Shown: positions 26,221-33,543, counted from the first letter of the stretch. The stretch is DNA of 42,929 bases from Stutzerimonas kirkiae (GCF_004327335.1 NZ_QJUO01000036.1:1-42929); one strand, 5' to 3'. Made by a program: numbers and translations. The notes: generated from the sequence alone by a model not told the origin.

Positions 26221-26259
26221 GCGCATGGCGCACCCTGCACGACCGGGTGCGCCATGCGC
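26221..26259. repeat. Perfect 15-bp stem hairpin between permease and DUF4198 genes
   Basis: GCGCATGGCGCACCC (26221-26235) and its exact complement GGGTGCGCCATGCGC (26245-26259) flank a 9-base loop. The GGGTGCGCCATGCGCACC core resembles intergenic repeats common in pseudomonads. No T-run follows, so it may separate transcript levels or stabilise the upstream messenger rather than terminate fully. Confidence 0.7.
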
Positions 26260-26300
26260 ACCGCGACACCAACCAGCCACACCGACGAAAGGAACCTTCC

Positions 26301-27020
26301 ATGAACAGAACCGCACTTGTCCTACTCGCCCTGCTGGCCGCCCAGCAGGCCCATGCCCACGGCGTCTACGTCGCCCAGCGCCACGGTGAACTGGCGGTAG
26401 TAATCGGCGAAGGCGCCTCCGATGAGTCTTACGAGCCCGGCCAGGTGACAGCCGTCGAAGGCCTGCGCGCCAATGGCGAGGTGGTCAAGGTCAAGCGTAT
26501 CGACCGGGGCGATCACCTGACCCTGCAGGCGCCAGCGGATGCCGCCCTGCTGCGTACCACGGTGGACTTCGGCTTCTACAGCCGCAGCACCAAGGACGCC
26601 CCCTGGCAACCGCTGGCCAAGGCCGCGCTGCCCGGCGCCGTCGAGGGCCTCTACGCGCGCAAGTACAACCTCAGCGTGCAAGCCACGCCGAAGCTGCCCA
26701 TCGCACCTCGCGGCCAGGGCCTGGAACTGCTGCCGCAGGGCGACCCGCTGGCACTCAAACGCGGCGACTCACTGAACATACAGGTCCTGCTCGACGGCAA
26801 GCCCCTGGCCGGGGTCAGACTGGCCGAGGACTTCATCGCCAACGACCATGCCCTCAGCCCGGCCACCGACGCCTCGGGCCAGACCCGGGTAAAACTGCAT
26901 GCCGACAGCCTCAACGTGATCGCCCTGGAGTACGATCAGCCCCAACCGGCGGGCACCGAGGTGGATTTCAAACGCTATTTCAGCAGCCTCAGCTTCGCCT
27001 TGGCACATCACGGACATTGA
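26301..27020 (+). CDS. DUF4198 periplasmic protein, likely metal-binding
   Basis: A 239-residue exported protein of the DUF4198 family, a group linked by annotation to nickel or cobalt uptake. AAGGA lies eight bases before the ATG. The signal peptide (ALVLLALLAAQQAHA) is predicted to be cut so that the mature protein starts with His (HGVYVAQRHG). The C-terminus is also His-rich (ALAHHGH). RKYNLSVQATPKLPIAPRGQGLELLPQGDPLALKRGDSLNIQVLLDGKPLAGVRL is the conserved Ig-like half. It follows the ABC permease genes by about 95 bases with a hairpin in between, and the sulfurtransferase gene follows by 11. A metal or ligand-handling role in the periplasm is an inference. Confidence 0.85.
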   Translation: MNRTALVLLALLAAQQAHAHGVYVAQRHGELAVVIGEGASDESYEPGQVTAVEGLRANGEVVKVKRIDRGDHLTLQAPADAALLRTTVDFGFYSRSTKDAPWQPLAKAALPGAVEGLYARKYNLSVQATPKLPIAPRGQGLELLPQGDPLALKRGDSLNIQVLLDGKPLAGVRLAEDFIANDHALSPATDASGQTRVKLHADSLNVIALEYDQPQPAGTEVDFKRYFSSLSFALAHHGH

Positions 27021-27031
27021 GGAATCGACCC

Positions 27032-27898
27032 ATGACCTTCGGACCCCTGATCGACAGCCAGTGGCTGGCCGAACACCTCGGCGAACCCGGCCTGCTGGTA
27101 CTGGACGCCAGCGCCTACCTGCCCAACGAAGGCCGCGATTCCCAGGCGGAATTCCGCGCCGGGCATATCCCTGGCGCGCGCTTCTTCGACATCGAACACT
27201 TCTCCGACCCGGACACCGAGCTGCCACACATGGTCCCCAGCGCCGGGCGCTTCGCCCGCCTGGCTGGCGAGCTGGGTATCGGCAACGACGATCGGGTGGT
27301 GGTCTACGACCAGAAGGGCCTGTTCTCCGCCGCCCGCGCCTGGTGGCTGTTCCAGTTGTTCGGCCATGAGCGGGTGGCGGTACTCGACGGCGGCCTGCCC
27401 AAGTGGCGCGCCGAAGGTCACGCGCTGGCGACTGGCGAGGCCGCCGCGGCGGCTCCGGCCAGCTTCCGCGCCAGCCTGCGCGCCGGCCTGCTGCGCGGCG
27501 TCGGCGACGTTCGCGGCAACCTCGACAGCCAGGCCGAGCAACTGCTCGACGCCCGCGCCGCCGGGCGCTTCTCCGGCGAAGTGGCGGAGCCACGCCCCGG
27601 GCTGGCCAGCGGGCATATCCCCGGCAGCGCCAACCTGCCATTCGGCGAGTTGCTGAATGCCGACGCCACCTTCAAGCCCGCCGCGGAACTGCGCCGCCTG
27701 TTCGACGCCGCCGGAGTGGATGGCCAGCGACCGCTGGTCACCACCTGCGGCAGCGGCATGACCGCCGCCATCCTCAGCCTCGGCCTGGTGCTCGCCGGCT
27801 TCGCGCCGGGCGCGCTGTACGACGGCTCCTGGGCGGAATGGGGCGGGCGCGACGATTTGCCCAAAGAAAGCTCGGCCCCCCATGAGTACAAGGTCTAA
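27032..27898 (+). CDS. Sulfurtransferase (thiosulfate / 3-mercaptopyruvate type)
   Basis: A 288-residue two-domain rhodanese-fold protein that moves sulfur from a donor (thiosulfate or 3-mercaptopyruvate) to an acceptor. The N-terminal inactive domain has LVLDASAYLP, FRAGHIPGARFFDIEHFSDP and VVVYDQKGLFSAARAWWLF. The C-terminal domain has LLDARAAGRFSGE, SGHIPGSANLPF and the catalytic loop CGSGMTA with Cys239. The CGSG start of the loop favours the mercaptopyruvate type over classical rhodanese (CRKG), but this is not decisive. No signal peptide, so cytoplasmic. Start at 27032 follows TGAGGAATC. It is last in the locus, before a terminator-like hairpin, and could receive sulfur released by the monooxygenase step. 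Confidence 0.92.
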   Translation: MTFGPLIDSQWLAEHLGEPGLLVLDASAYLPNEGRDSQAEFRAGHIPGARFFDIEHFSDPDTELPHMVPSAGRFARLAGELGIGNDDRVVVYDQKGLFSAARAWWLFQLFGHERVAVLDGGLPKWRAEGHALATGEAAAAAPASFRASLRAGLLRGVGDVRGNLDSQAEQLLDARAAGRFSGEVAEPRPGLASGHIPGSANLPFGELLNADATFKPAAELRRLFDAAGVDGQRPLVTTCGSGMTAAILSLGLVLAGFAPGALYDGSWAEWGGRDDLPKESSAPHEYKV

Positions 27899-27955
27899 GC
27901 TGAAAGCATCCAGGTCTTGGCCGCTCGTTCCAGATATCGGCAGACTGTGTACTGG

Positions 27956-27996
27956 TCAGACCGCCCGAACAGCCTTCGGGCGGTCTGATCTCTCTT
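27956..27996 (+). terminator. Rho-independent terminator after the sulfurtransferase gene
   Basis: A 14-bp stem (27956-27969 with 27975-27988; GACCGCCCGAA/TTCGGGCGGTC core) around a five-base loop, followed by the pyrimidine tract TCTCTCTT. It sits 57 bases after the stop codon and would end the long import and catabolism transcript. The tail is mixed T and C, so termination may be partial. Confidence 0.7.
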
Positions 27997-28023
27997 CTAT
28001 CCACCCATATGGAGGGACTCATC

Positions 28024-28533
28024 ATGACTGACAAGGATAAAAAGCTGGCCAAGGAACAGGGCGCGCCCAGCCATTGGCATCCCCTGCTGAACCTGCGCAA
28101 GCAGATCGACCGGCTGTTCGACGACTACGACCACACCCCTGGCCTGCTGCCACTGGGCAAGGGGCTGTTCGACAGCGAGCTGTTCCTCGGCCGCCCCGGC
28201 ACACCCGCCGTGGACATCGTCGAACAGGACCAGGCCTTCGTCATCAGCGCCGAGCTGCCCGGCCTGGACGAGCAGGATATCGAGGTCAAACTCTCTGGCC
28301 GCGACCTGTCGATCAGTGCCGAGAAGAAAGACGAGCGCGACGAACAGAAGAAGGGGTACCACCTGTCCGAGCGCCGCTACGGTCGTTTCGAGCGCCGCTT
28401 CACCCTGCCCGCCGCAGCGGACGCCGACGCCATCGAAGCCAACTTCGCCAAGGGCGTGCTGACCCTGACCCTGCCGAAAAAACCGGAAGCCCTGGCCAGC
28501 GAGCGGCGCATCGAGGTCAAGCGCAGCGAGTGA
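28024..28533 (+). CDS. Hsp20 / alpha-crystallin small heat-shock protein
   Basis: A 169-residue small heat-shock chaperone that holds unfolding proteins in the cytoplasm. The alpha-crystallin domain spans about residues 60-165: PAVDIVEQDQAFVISAELPGLDEQDIEVKLSGRDLSISAEKK, then YHLSERRYGRFERRFTLP and FAKGVLTLTLPKK, the last being the family signature. The N-terminal arm includes HPLLNLRKQIDRLFDDY. GGAGGG lies seven bases before the ATG at 28024. It stands alone between a terminator and a repeat-bearing gap. No heat-shock promoter or ROSE-type thermometer was convincingly recognised. Confidence 0.94.
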   Translation: MTDKDKKLAKEQGAPSHWHPLLNLRKQIDRLFDDYDHTPGLLPLGKGLFDSELFLGRPGTPAVDIVEQDQAFVISAELPGLDEQDIEVKLSGRDLSISAEKKDERDEQKKGYHLSERRYGRFERRFTLPAAADADAIEANFAKGVLTLTLPKKPEALASERRIEVKRSE

Positions 28534-28838
28534 GGCCCCGTACCCCTTAGCCAGCAACAAGGGTGCGCCCAGTGCAAAGTGCACGGCGTCCCCATGGCGG
28601 ATCGCAGCATACACCGCATTGAGTGCCCGCCCTTGCTTCCAACCCATAGTTGCCAGGGCGATCGCGCTATGCCGTTATTCACCGGCAAGGTACTTCGATA
28701 AAAGCGCTGGAGGCTGCAAAACTGGACGAAAAACATCGGCTGTCGCGCTCTTTCGTCCAGCCTTCCAGCGCTGTTTTCGGCTGTTTGCCGTGCATAGTGT
28801 AGTCGCCCGCCATGGTTGCGAGGCCTGCCGGTCGACAC
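28534..28838. other. Intergenic region holding dispersed repeat copy B
   Basis: About 300 bases between the Hsp20 gene and the broken Rpn gene. The right half is repeat copy B (separate entry). The left half (about 28550-28650) is unrecognised; no open frame there looks like a real gene. Both flanking genes point into it, so terminators are expected, but none with a clear T-run was seen. Confidence 0.4.
28652..28777. repeat. Dispersed repeat copy B, with inverted arms
   Basis: Positions 28652-28716 match 42762-42826 without gaps at about 52 of 65 bases, including the identical run ACTTCGATAAAAGCGCTG. The left arm (28700-28716) pairs with 28758-28777 (CAGCCTTCCAGCGCTGTTTT) apart from one missing base. 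Inside, CTGGACGAAA (28722-28731) and TTTCGTCCAG (28751-28760) form a perfect second stem. The arms match copy A near 20.9 kb. Confidence 0.75.
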
Positions 28839-29799
28839 CTATGCCCCGTCGTCAGCCGTCCCCAGCAGCTCTCCCAGGTCCTGCGCATCGAAGATCGCCT
28901 CAGCCCATTGACCGATCCGCTGCCCCCCGGCGCGGGCCACCCGTTGCACAGCCCACTCGGCAGCGGGCCGAAGCGTTTGCTCAACTGGCGCAGCAACAGC
29001 GCAGCCTGCCCTTCCTCCCGGCCTTCTTCCCGGCCTTGCTGCTTCCACTTCGCGCCCCAGTCGATATCTCGTTTGGCCAGCATGGTGTTTACCTCCAGCA
29101 AGTCGGTCAACTCGGGGACCTCGCCCCGCGGCACTCGACGGCGAATCAGGCGAACGATCCATTGCGCGAGATTACGCCTAAGCGCCGTCTGGTCATCAAG
29201 CCGCAGCCAGGTCAGCAACTCCTCGATAATCGCTTGCAGGCTCTGCACATCGCGGGCGTGCTCCAGCCGCATGAGGGTGGCCACCAGGTTGCGCTGGCCG
29301 GCGAGCTGTTCTTCTTCGTAGCGGCTCTCGTCGATCAGCAGGTAGTCCTGTGGCTGGAAGCTCCGCAGATCCTTCGGTGGCGGATGGCACAAGGCGGCCA
29401 GTTCGGTGGGGTAGGGCCACTCCTGCTCACCGTTGTAGAGCACCAGCGGCAGCACGGGGGAAGCCGCTTGTCGTCGGTCAGTTGCCCCTGCTTCTCCAGT
29501 TGTTGCCAGAACAGCCCGATGTAACTGAGCAGCCGCAGTACCATGAAGCGATCCGGCGTGGACTGGAACTCCAGCAACAGGTAGATGTGGAGCCAATCGC
29601 CCCGCAGGCGTACACGCCATACCATGTCCTCGTGGCGCTGGCGCATGTCCTCGCTGACGTAGTGGCCATTGAGTGGCTCAAGGGTCGCAAAATCGAGCTG
29701 CCGCACCCACTCATGGGGCACGAAGCCCAGGAGCAGATCGCGAATGAAAGCGGTGTTGGAGAACAGCAGTTTGTAGCCGCTGTCGTGAGTATGCGCCAT
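28839..29799 (-). pseudogene. Rpn family nuclease / putative transposase gene with two frameshifts
   Basis: A second Rpn/YhgA-type gene, readable over about 320 residues only by changing frame twice. It starts at 29799 (MAHTHDSGYKLLFSN) with AGGAG upstream. The first frame runs through HEDMVWRVRL and LLLEFQSTPDRFMVLRLLSYIGLFW, with the E-x-Q core intact, to DDKRLPP. At 29456-29460 a run of five G (C in the gene) where six are needed shifts the frame; VLPLVLYNGEQEWPYP continues in the next frame. Near 28958-28960 another base is missing after KRFGPLP, and EWAVQRVARAGG to LGELLGTADDGA completes a normal C-terminus in the third frame. Either a decayed gene, or, for the first site only, slippage or a reading error in a homopolymer. 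Confidence 0.85.
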
Positions 29800-29803
29800 G
29801 TCC

Positions 29804-29826
29804 CGCTCCTGGAAGTTCCAGGAGCG
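29804..29826 (-). promoter_or_regulatory. Inverted repeat covering the ribosome-binding site of the broken Rpn gene
   Basis: CGCTCCTGGAA (29804-29814) and TTCCAGGAGCG (29816-29826) are perfect complements around one base. On the Rpn messenger the 3' arm ends a few bases before the ATG at 29799 and pairs the AGGAG needed for ribosome binding. It could block translation, or be a dimer-binding operator. Confidence 0.5.
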
Positions 29827-29919
29827 AATGTTGCCAGTTCGTCCCATGGACTGCCGTGAAGCCGTTCACAGTTCCCACCGGCAATGCCCGGGCAGACGGG
29901 AAAACGTCCGCCGCGCGGT

Positions 29920-32013
29920 TCAACGCCAGCTATAGCTGATCCCGGCATAGACGCCAAAGCCTTCGCCCGGAGTCAGCCGGGCAGCATCGCCACCCTTGTC
30001 GTCATAGCCCGGTGTGACACTGCTGGCATAGCGCTCGCCGCCCAGGTTGCGCAACTCCAGCCAGCCGAGCCAGTCCTGGCGCGGCGCCTGGTAGCCGGCA
30101 CGGGCACCGAACACCTTGTAGCTGCCGGCATGGCGGCTATTGGCATAATCCACCGCCATCCGCGAGGCCAGTTGCGCATTGAGCGCCAGGTGCCAGCCAC
30201 TGTCATGCTGGTAGCGCAGTTCGCCCTGGTAGAAATGTTCGGGCAAGCCCGGCAGGCGGTTGTCGCCGAAGAGATCGTCGTCGCGATAGCGGAAGTTGCT
30301 ATAGGTATAGGCTTGGCGCAACAGCAGCCGGCCCTGCCCGGCGCGCAGCAATTCGGAGTCCAGCGCCGCTTCGATGCCCTGGTGGATGGTCGGGCTGGCA
30401 TTCGATTCGGCGTTGTAGATGGTCGGGCCATCCGCCAGTTCGACGGTCAGTAGTTCATGGCGTACCAGCGAATAGTAGTAGGCCAGCGCCCAGGCACCCA
30501 GGGCGGAATCGCCACGGCCACCGGCCTCCAGGGTGGTGGCGGTCTGGTTCTCCAGTTCCACCGGATTGCGGATCATGCCGGTCGCCGCGCCGCTGCCGCC
30601 AGGGAAGGTGTCATTGGAACCCCAGAGCATCGACCAGGCATGTGGCGCCTCGACCGAACGGCTGAGGTTGCCAAACACCTGTAGATCCGGCGTCATCTGG
30701 TAACGCAACCCCAGGCGCGGCGCATAGTCCCAGGTGCTCAGGCTCAGCGCCGTGCCCTCCTGTGGATAGGTCACCTGCACTTCGCGGCGGGTGTAGATCA
30801 ACGCCAGGCCACTGGATAGCCAGAGATCGGGCGCCAGCTCCAGTTCGTTGGAGAACTGCAGCAGCGAATCAGAGCCGTTGTGTTCGTAGTTGCGGGTCTT
30901 GGTGCCGACCGGGTAGCTGCCGGCGATGCGCACGTATTCAGAAGCGCCGCTATGCGGCAGAAAGACGGTGGCGCGCCAGGCCACGGCGCTCTGGCTATCA
31001 CGCCCGAACAACTGATGCGGCTTGCTGTAGCGCAGCGATGCGCTGGCATCGCTGTACTCCAGCTTCACCCGGTTGTTCGTTTCATGCAGGTCCATCGGAT
31101 AATCGTGGTAGGCCAGCCCGCCTTCCAGCATGCCACCGTCGTCGAAACGCCAGGTGGTCTTGTTCGCCACCCAGGTGCTGCCCGGTTGCGGGCGATACGA
31201 GCCACGCGCCAGGAAAGTGGGATTGGCCGCGCGGGGATCATGCTTGATCTGCGCCCAGGTCAGGCGCCCCGGCGTTTCATGCTCGGTCTCGCGATAGCGG
31301 AAATAGAAGCGGGTATCCAGCTTAGGATTGAAGCGATAGCCGACATTGAACATCACCCCCTTGCTGCTGCCCGCGCTCTGCTCCTGGTAGCCGTCGTAGT
31401 CGGAATCGGTCAGCGCCAGGAAGTAATCCGCGCCATCGGCATGCCCACCACTGCTGACGTGCCGCTTGCGAAAACCGTGGCTGCCGGCTTCGTAGCGCAA
31501 GGTCAGTGGCGCCGCCGTGTAGCCGGTGGGGCTGATCAGGTCGATAGCGCCACCGAGCGCCATCGCCCCCCTGTCGAAACCGTTGGCGCCACGCCAGACC
31601 TCAGCCCGCTCGATCCACAGCGGCTCTTGCAACTCGTAGGGCGTCCCGCCTGGTCCGCTCAGCGCCAGGCCGTCCAGCAGCACGAACACCCCCGAGCCAT
31701 GGCCACCCGGCCCGCGGTTGATGCCCGAACCACGAATCGACAGCTTGACGCCCTCGTTGCCCGCCGATTGCGCCTGCACACCCGGCTGGTAGGCCAGTAC
31801 ATCCTGCAGGGTGGCGGTGCGACCGGACTGGATTTCCCCACCCTCCAGCAGATTGGTACCACCCGGCACCTGGCGCAGCCTTTCCCGCGCCTGCGCCCCG
31901 GCATCCAGGGCATGCTCGGCGACCCGTACGGAGTCCAGCTCCAGCGAGGCGGCGGACAGGGTCGGCGACAACACCCCAAGGGCGGACAGGGTCAACAGGC
32001 GGCGAAAGAGCAT
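29920..32013 (-). CDS. TonB-dependent outer membrane receptor (no STN domain)
   Basis: A 697-residue TonB-dependent receptor. The signal peptide is MLFRRLLTLSALGVLSPTLSAA. A plug domain follows (GGTNLLEGGEIQSGRTATLQDVLAYQPGVQAQSAGNEGVKLSIRGSGINRG, VFVLLDGLALSGPGG, WIERAEVWRGANGFDRGAMALGGAIDLISPTGY), then a barrel with repeated aromatic strands and the late ELRNLGGERYASSV. It lacks the N-terminal signalling domain of the receptor at 18-21 kb, so it should transport only. It ends in YSWR rather than a terminal aromatic residue, which is unusual for a barrel. AGGAA precedes the chosen ATG at 32013 by about ten bases. No sigma factor, Fur box or partner gene is adjacent. Substrate is unknown; siderophore or copper-type ligands are possible. 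Confidence 0.9.
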   Translation of the reverse strand: MLFRRLLTLSALGVLSPTLSAASLELDSVRVAEHALDAGAQARERLRQVPGGTNLLEGGEIQSGRTATLQDVLAYQPGVQAQSAGNEGVKLSIRGSGINRGPGGHGSGVFVLLDGLALSGPGGTPYELQEPLWIERAEVWRGANGFDRGAMALGGAIDLISPTGYTAAPLTLRYEAGSHGFRKRHVSSGGHADGADYFLALTDSDYDGYQEQSAGSSKGVMFNVGYRFNPKLDTRFYFRYRETEHETPGRLTWAQIKHDPRAANPTFLARGSYRPQPGSTWVANKTTWRFDDGGMLEGGLAYHDYPMDLHETNNRVKLEYSDASASLRYSKPHQLFGRDSQSAVAWRATVFLPHSGASEYVRIAGSYPVGTKTRNYEHNGSDSLLQFSNELELAPDLWLSSGLALIYTRREVQVTYPQEGTALSLSTWDYAPRLGLRYQMTPDLQVFGNLSRSVEAPHAWSMLWGSNDTFPGGSGAATGMIRNPVELENQTATTLEAGGRGDSALGAWALAYYYSLVRHELLTVELADGPTIYNAESNASPTIHQGIEAALDSELLRAGQGRLLLRQAYTYSNFRYRDDDLFGDNRLPGLPEHFYQGELRYQHDSGWHLALNAQLASRMAVDYANSRHAGSYKVFGARAGYQAPRQDWLGWLELRNLGGERYASSVTPGYDDKGGDAARLTPGEGFGVYAGISYSWR

Positions 32014-32212
32014 CAGTAGTGGTTCCTGCGGCACAAAAGCGGGCATGATGCCATCGCAGGCAGCGACAGGTAAGCAGGCGCCCGGAAATCAGGGCAATGG
32101 CTACCGCCCAGGCTCAGGGCCGCGGGGTTGGATCGAACCCGGTATTGCGACCGGATTGGTAATAGTGTGTCTGGCTTCAGGATCGTAGGGCGCGATCTCG
32201 GGATCATCGTTC

Positions 32213-32322
32213 CTGTGCGAATGCCTGGTGGCGGGACGGGGCACGCGTGAATACATCCCTGTAGCTCTTCGCCGCCATCCCTGGCGGCGAAGGCCCCGTC
32301 CCACCACCAGGCATCCGCACAG
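32213..32322. repeat. Nested hairpin element 1
   Basis: Outer arms of 30 bases (32213-32242 and 32293-32322) pair with two mismatches. Inside lies a perfect 10-bp stem CTTCGCCGCC / GGCGGCGAAG (32267-32276, 32283-32292) with loop ATCCCT. A 24-base segment (32243-32266, GTGAATACATCCCTGTAGCT within it) lies unpaired on the left side only. The CATCCCTG and GCCATCCCTGGC parts resemble a common pseudomonad intergenic repeat. Confidence 0.75.
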
Positions 32323-32423
32323 CCACCAGCGGCGGTGACTGTGAGAAAGAGCCAGACCTACGAATAATTTCAGGCACTGCGCCGACAGCTCTTTCCATAG
32401 TCGCCTCGGTATTCGCTGCGCGC

Positions 32424-32530
32424 CTGGCCAGCCCCGCTACGAAACCTTCGTCGGCAGGGACGCCGACGAAGAGCGCCCCCTTATTCATATGGGCGACGGG
32501 TTCATGCGTGTTTCGTAGCGGGGTGGCCAG
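32424..32530. repeat. Nested hairpin element 2, inverted relative to element 1
   Basis: Outer arms 32424-32445 and 32510-32530 pair over 21 bases with one bulged G. The inner perfect 10-bp stem CTTCGTCGGC / GCCGACGAAG (32446-32455, 32462-32471) has loop AGGGAC, the near complement of the loop in element 1. The unpaired segment is on the right, so this is the same design in the opposite orientation, 100 bases away. Confidence 0.75.
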
Positions 32531-32661
32531 GTTCGCGAGGCCACAGCCCCCATCTGCGGTGTACGATCCGTCGCAGACCGGATTACCAATCCGCTCGCAA
32601 TACCCCGCGAACTGTTCCCCCCCTGTCGACGTCTGAACAGGACACAACCCAGGAGCCCGCC

Positions 32662-33147
32662 ATGACAACCTTCCAGCCTTTTGCCCGCCTCCTCTGTATC
32701 GGTCTGCTGGCCCTGGCCCTCGGTGCCTGCTCCAGCCTGGCGCCACGCTCGCCACTCAACGTGCAGGTCGCCGGCATCCAGCCACTGCCCGGCGAAGGGC
32801 TGGAGCTGCGCCTGGCGATCAAGCTCAGGCTGCAGAACCCCAACGAGCAGGCGGTCAGCTACAATGGCGTGGCACTGGACCTGGAAGTCAACGGCAAGCG
32901 CCTCGCCAGCGGGGTCAGCGACCAGCAGGGGCAGATTCCGCGCTTCGGTGAGCAGGTACTGACGGTTCCGGTCACGCTTTCCGCCTTCTCCGCGGCCCGC
33001 CAGGCCATCGGCCTTGCCAACGCCTCGAGCCTGGACCGGATGCCCTACGTCTTGCGTGGCAAGCTGGCGGGCGGCCTGTTCGGCACGCGCAACTTCGTCG
33101 AGCGGGGAACGCTGGACTTCTCCGGCATCGGCCAGCCGTACGAATAA
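32662..33147 (+). CDS. LEA type 2 / WHy-domain lipoprotein
   Basis: A 161-residue lipoprotein with a LEA14-like (water-stress, WHy) domain. The lipobox LALGAC ends at Cys23, so the mature protein is lipid-anchored, probably to the outer membrane. The rest is a single beta-sandwich domain: [57 protein letters not shown] is the conserved front half, and [15 protein letters not shown] closes it. Related single-domain lipoproteins are widespread in pseudomonads, function unknown. AGGAG lies upstream of the ATG. The strong rpsT promoter follows it, so it is probably its own unit. Confidence 0.88.
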   Translation: MTTFQPFARLLCIGLLALALGACSSLAPRSPLNVQVAGIQPLPGEGLELRLAIKLRLQNPNEQAVSYNGVALDLEVNGKRLASGVSDQQGQIPRFGEQVLTVPVTLSAFSAARQAIGLANASSLDRMPYVLRGKLAGGLFGTRNFVERGTLDFSGIGQPYE

Positions 33148-33170
33148 TGCACGGAACTCCGCTCTTGCAC

Positions 33171-33199
33171 TTGACAGGACCCACCTGACTCGGCATGAT
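33171..33199 (+). promoter_or_regulatory. Promoter of rpsT
   Basis: A perfect -35 TTGACA at 33171-33176 and CATGAT at 33194-33199 with 17 bases between, about 50 bases before the rpsT start. A strong housekeeping promoter is expected for a ribosomal protein gene. Confidence 0.75.
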
Positions 33200-33247
33200 T
33201 CGCGGCCTTATTTACTCTGTAATCCTACGTTTTCGAGGAGTTCGACG

Positions 33248-33526
33248 GTGGCCAACAGCCCTTCCGCCAAAAAACGCGCCATTCAGGCTGAGAAGCGTCG
33301 CAGCCACAATGCCAGCCTGCGTTCCATGGTCCGTACCTACATCAAGAATGTAGTCAAGGCCATTGATGCCAAAGACCTGGAAAAAGCCCAGGCCGCCTAC
33401 ACTGCCGCCGTACCGGTCATCGACCGCATGGCCGACAAGGGCATCATCCACAAGAACAAGGCCGCTCGTCACAAGAGCCGTCTGAATGGCCATATCAAGG
33501 CACTCGGCGAAGCCGCCGCAGCCTGA
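33248..33526 (+). CDS. rpsT: 30S ribosomal protein S20
   Basis: A 92-residue S20, a primary binder of 16S rRNA in the small subunit. [34 protein letters not shown] and [20 protein letters not shown] are diagnostic. It starts with GTG at 33248, with GAGGAG seven bases upstream; no in-frame ATG gives a proper N-terminus. A weak start codon here could serve the known tendency of S20 genes to limit their own translation. Its own promoter lies upstream and a bidirectional terminator downstream. Confidence 0.97.
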   Translation: MANSPSAKKRAIQAEKRRSHNASLRSMVRTYIKNVVKAIDAKDLEKAQAAYTAAVPVIDRMADKGIIHKNKAARHKSRLNGHIKALGEAAAA

Positions 33527-33543
33527 TTGACCAGCATGTGAAG

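Larger units (their letters stand above)
32014..32661. other. Long divergent intergenic region rich in hairpins
   Basis: About 650 bases between the second TonB receptor and the LEA-type lipoprotein gene. It holds two nested hairpin elements (32213-32322 and 32424-32530, separate entries). The 200 bases nearest the receptor contain no clear Fur box or promoter. No open frame here looks like a gene. Confidence 0.5.

Noticed and set aside
28550..28650. Apparent coding segment on the minus strand beside the Hsp20 gene
   Set aside because: The frame is short, then runs antisense to Hsp20 with no start signal; no family recognised.
32130..32139. GGTTCGATCC on the minus strand, like a tRNA T-loop
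   Set aside because: No five-pair T-stem in the right register, no anticodon arm or acceptor stem around it.
32041..32200. Possible cobalamin riboswitch in the leader of the second TonB receptor
   Set aside because: The segment AAGCCAGACACAC on the minus strand only loosely resembles a B12 box and stands on the wrong side of the other core elements.
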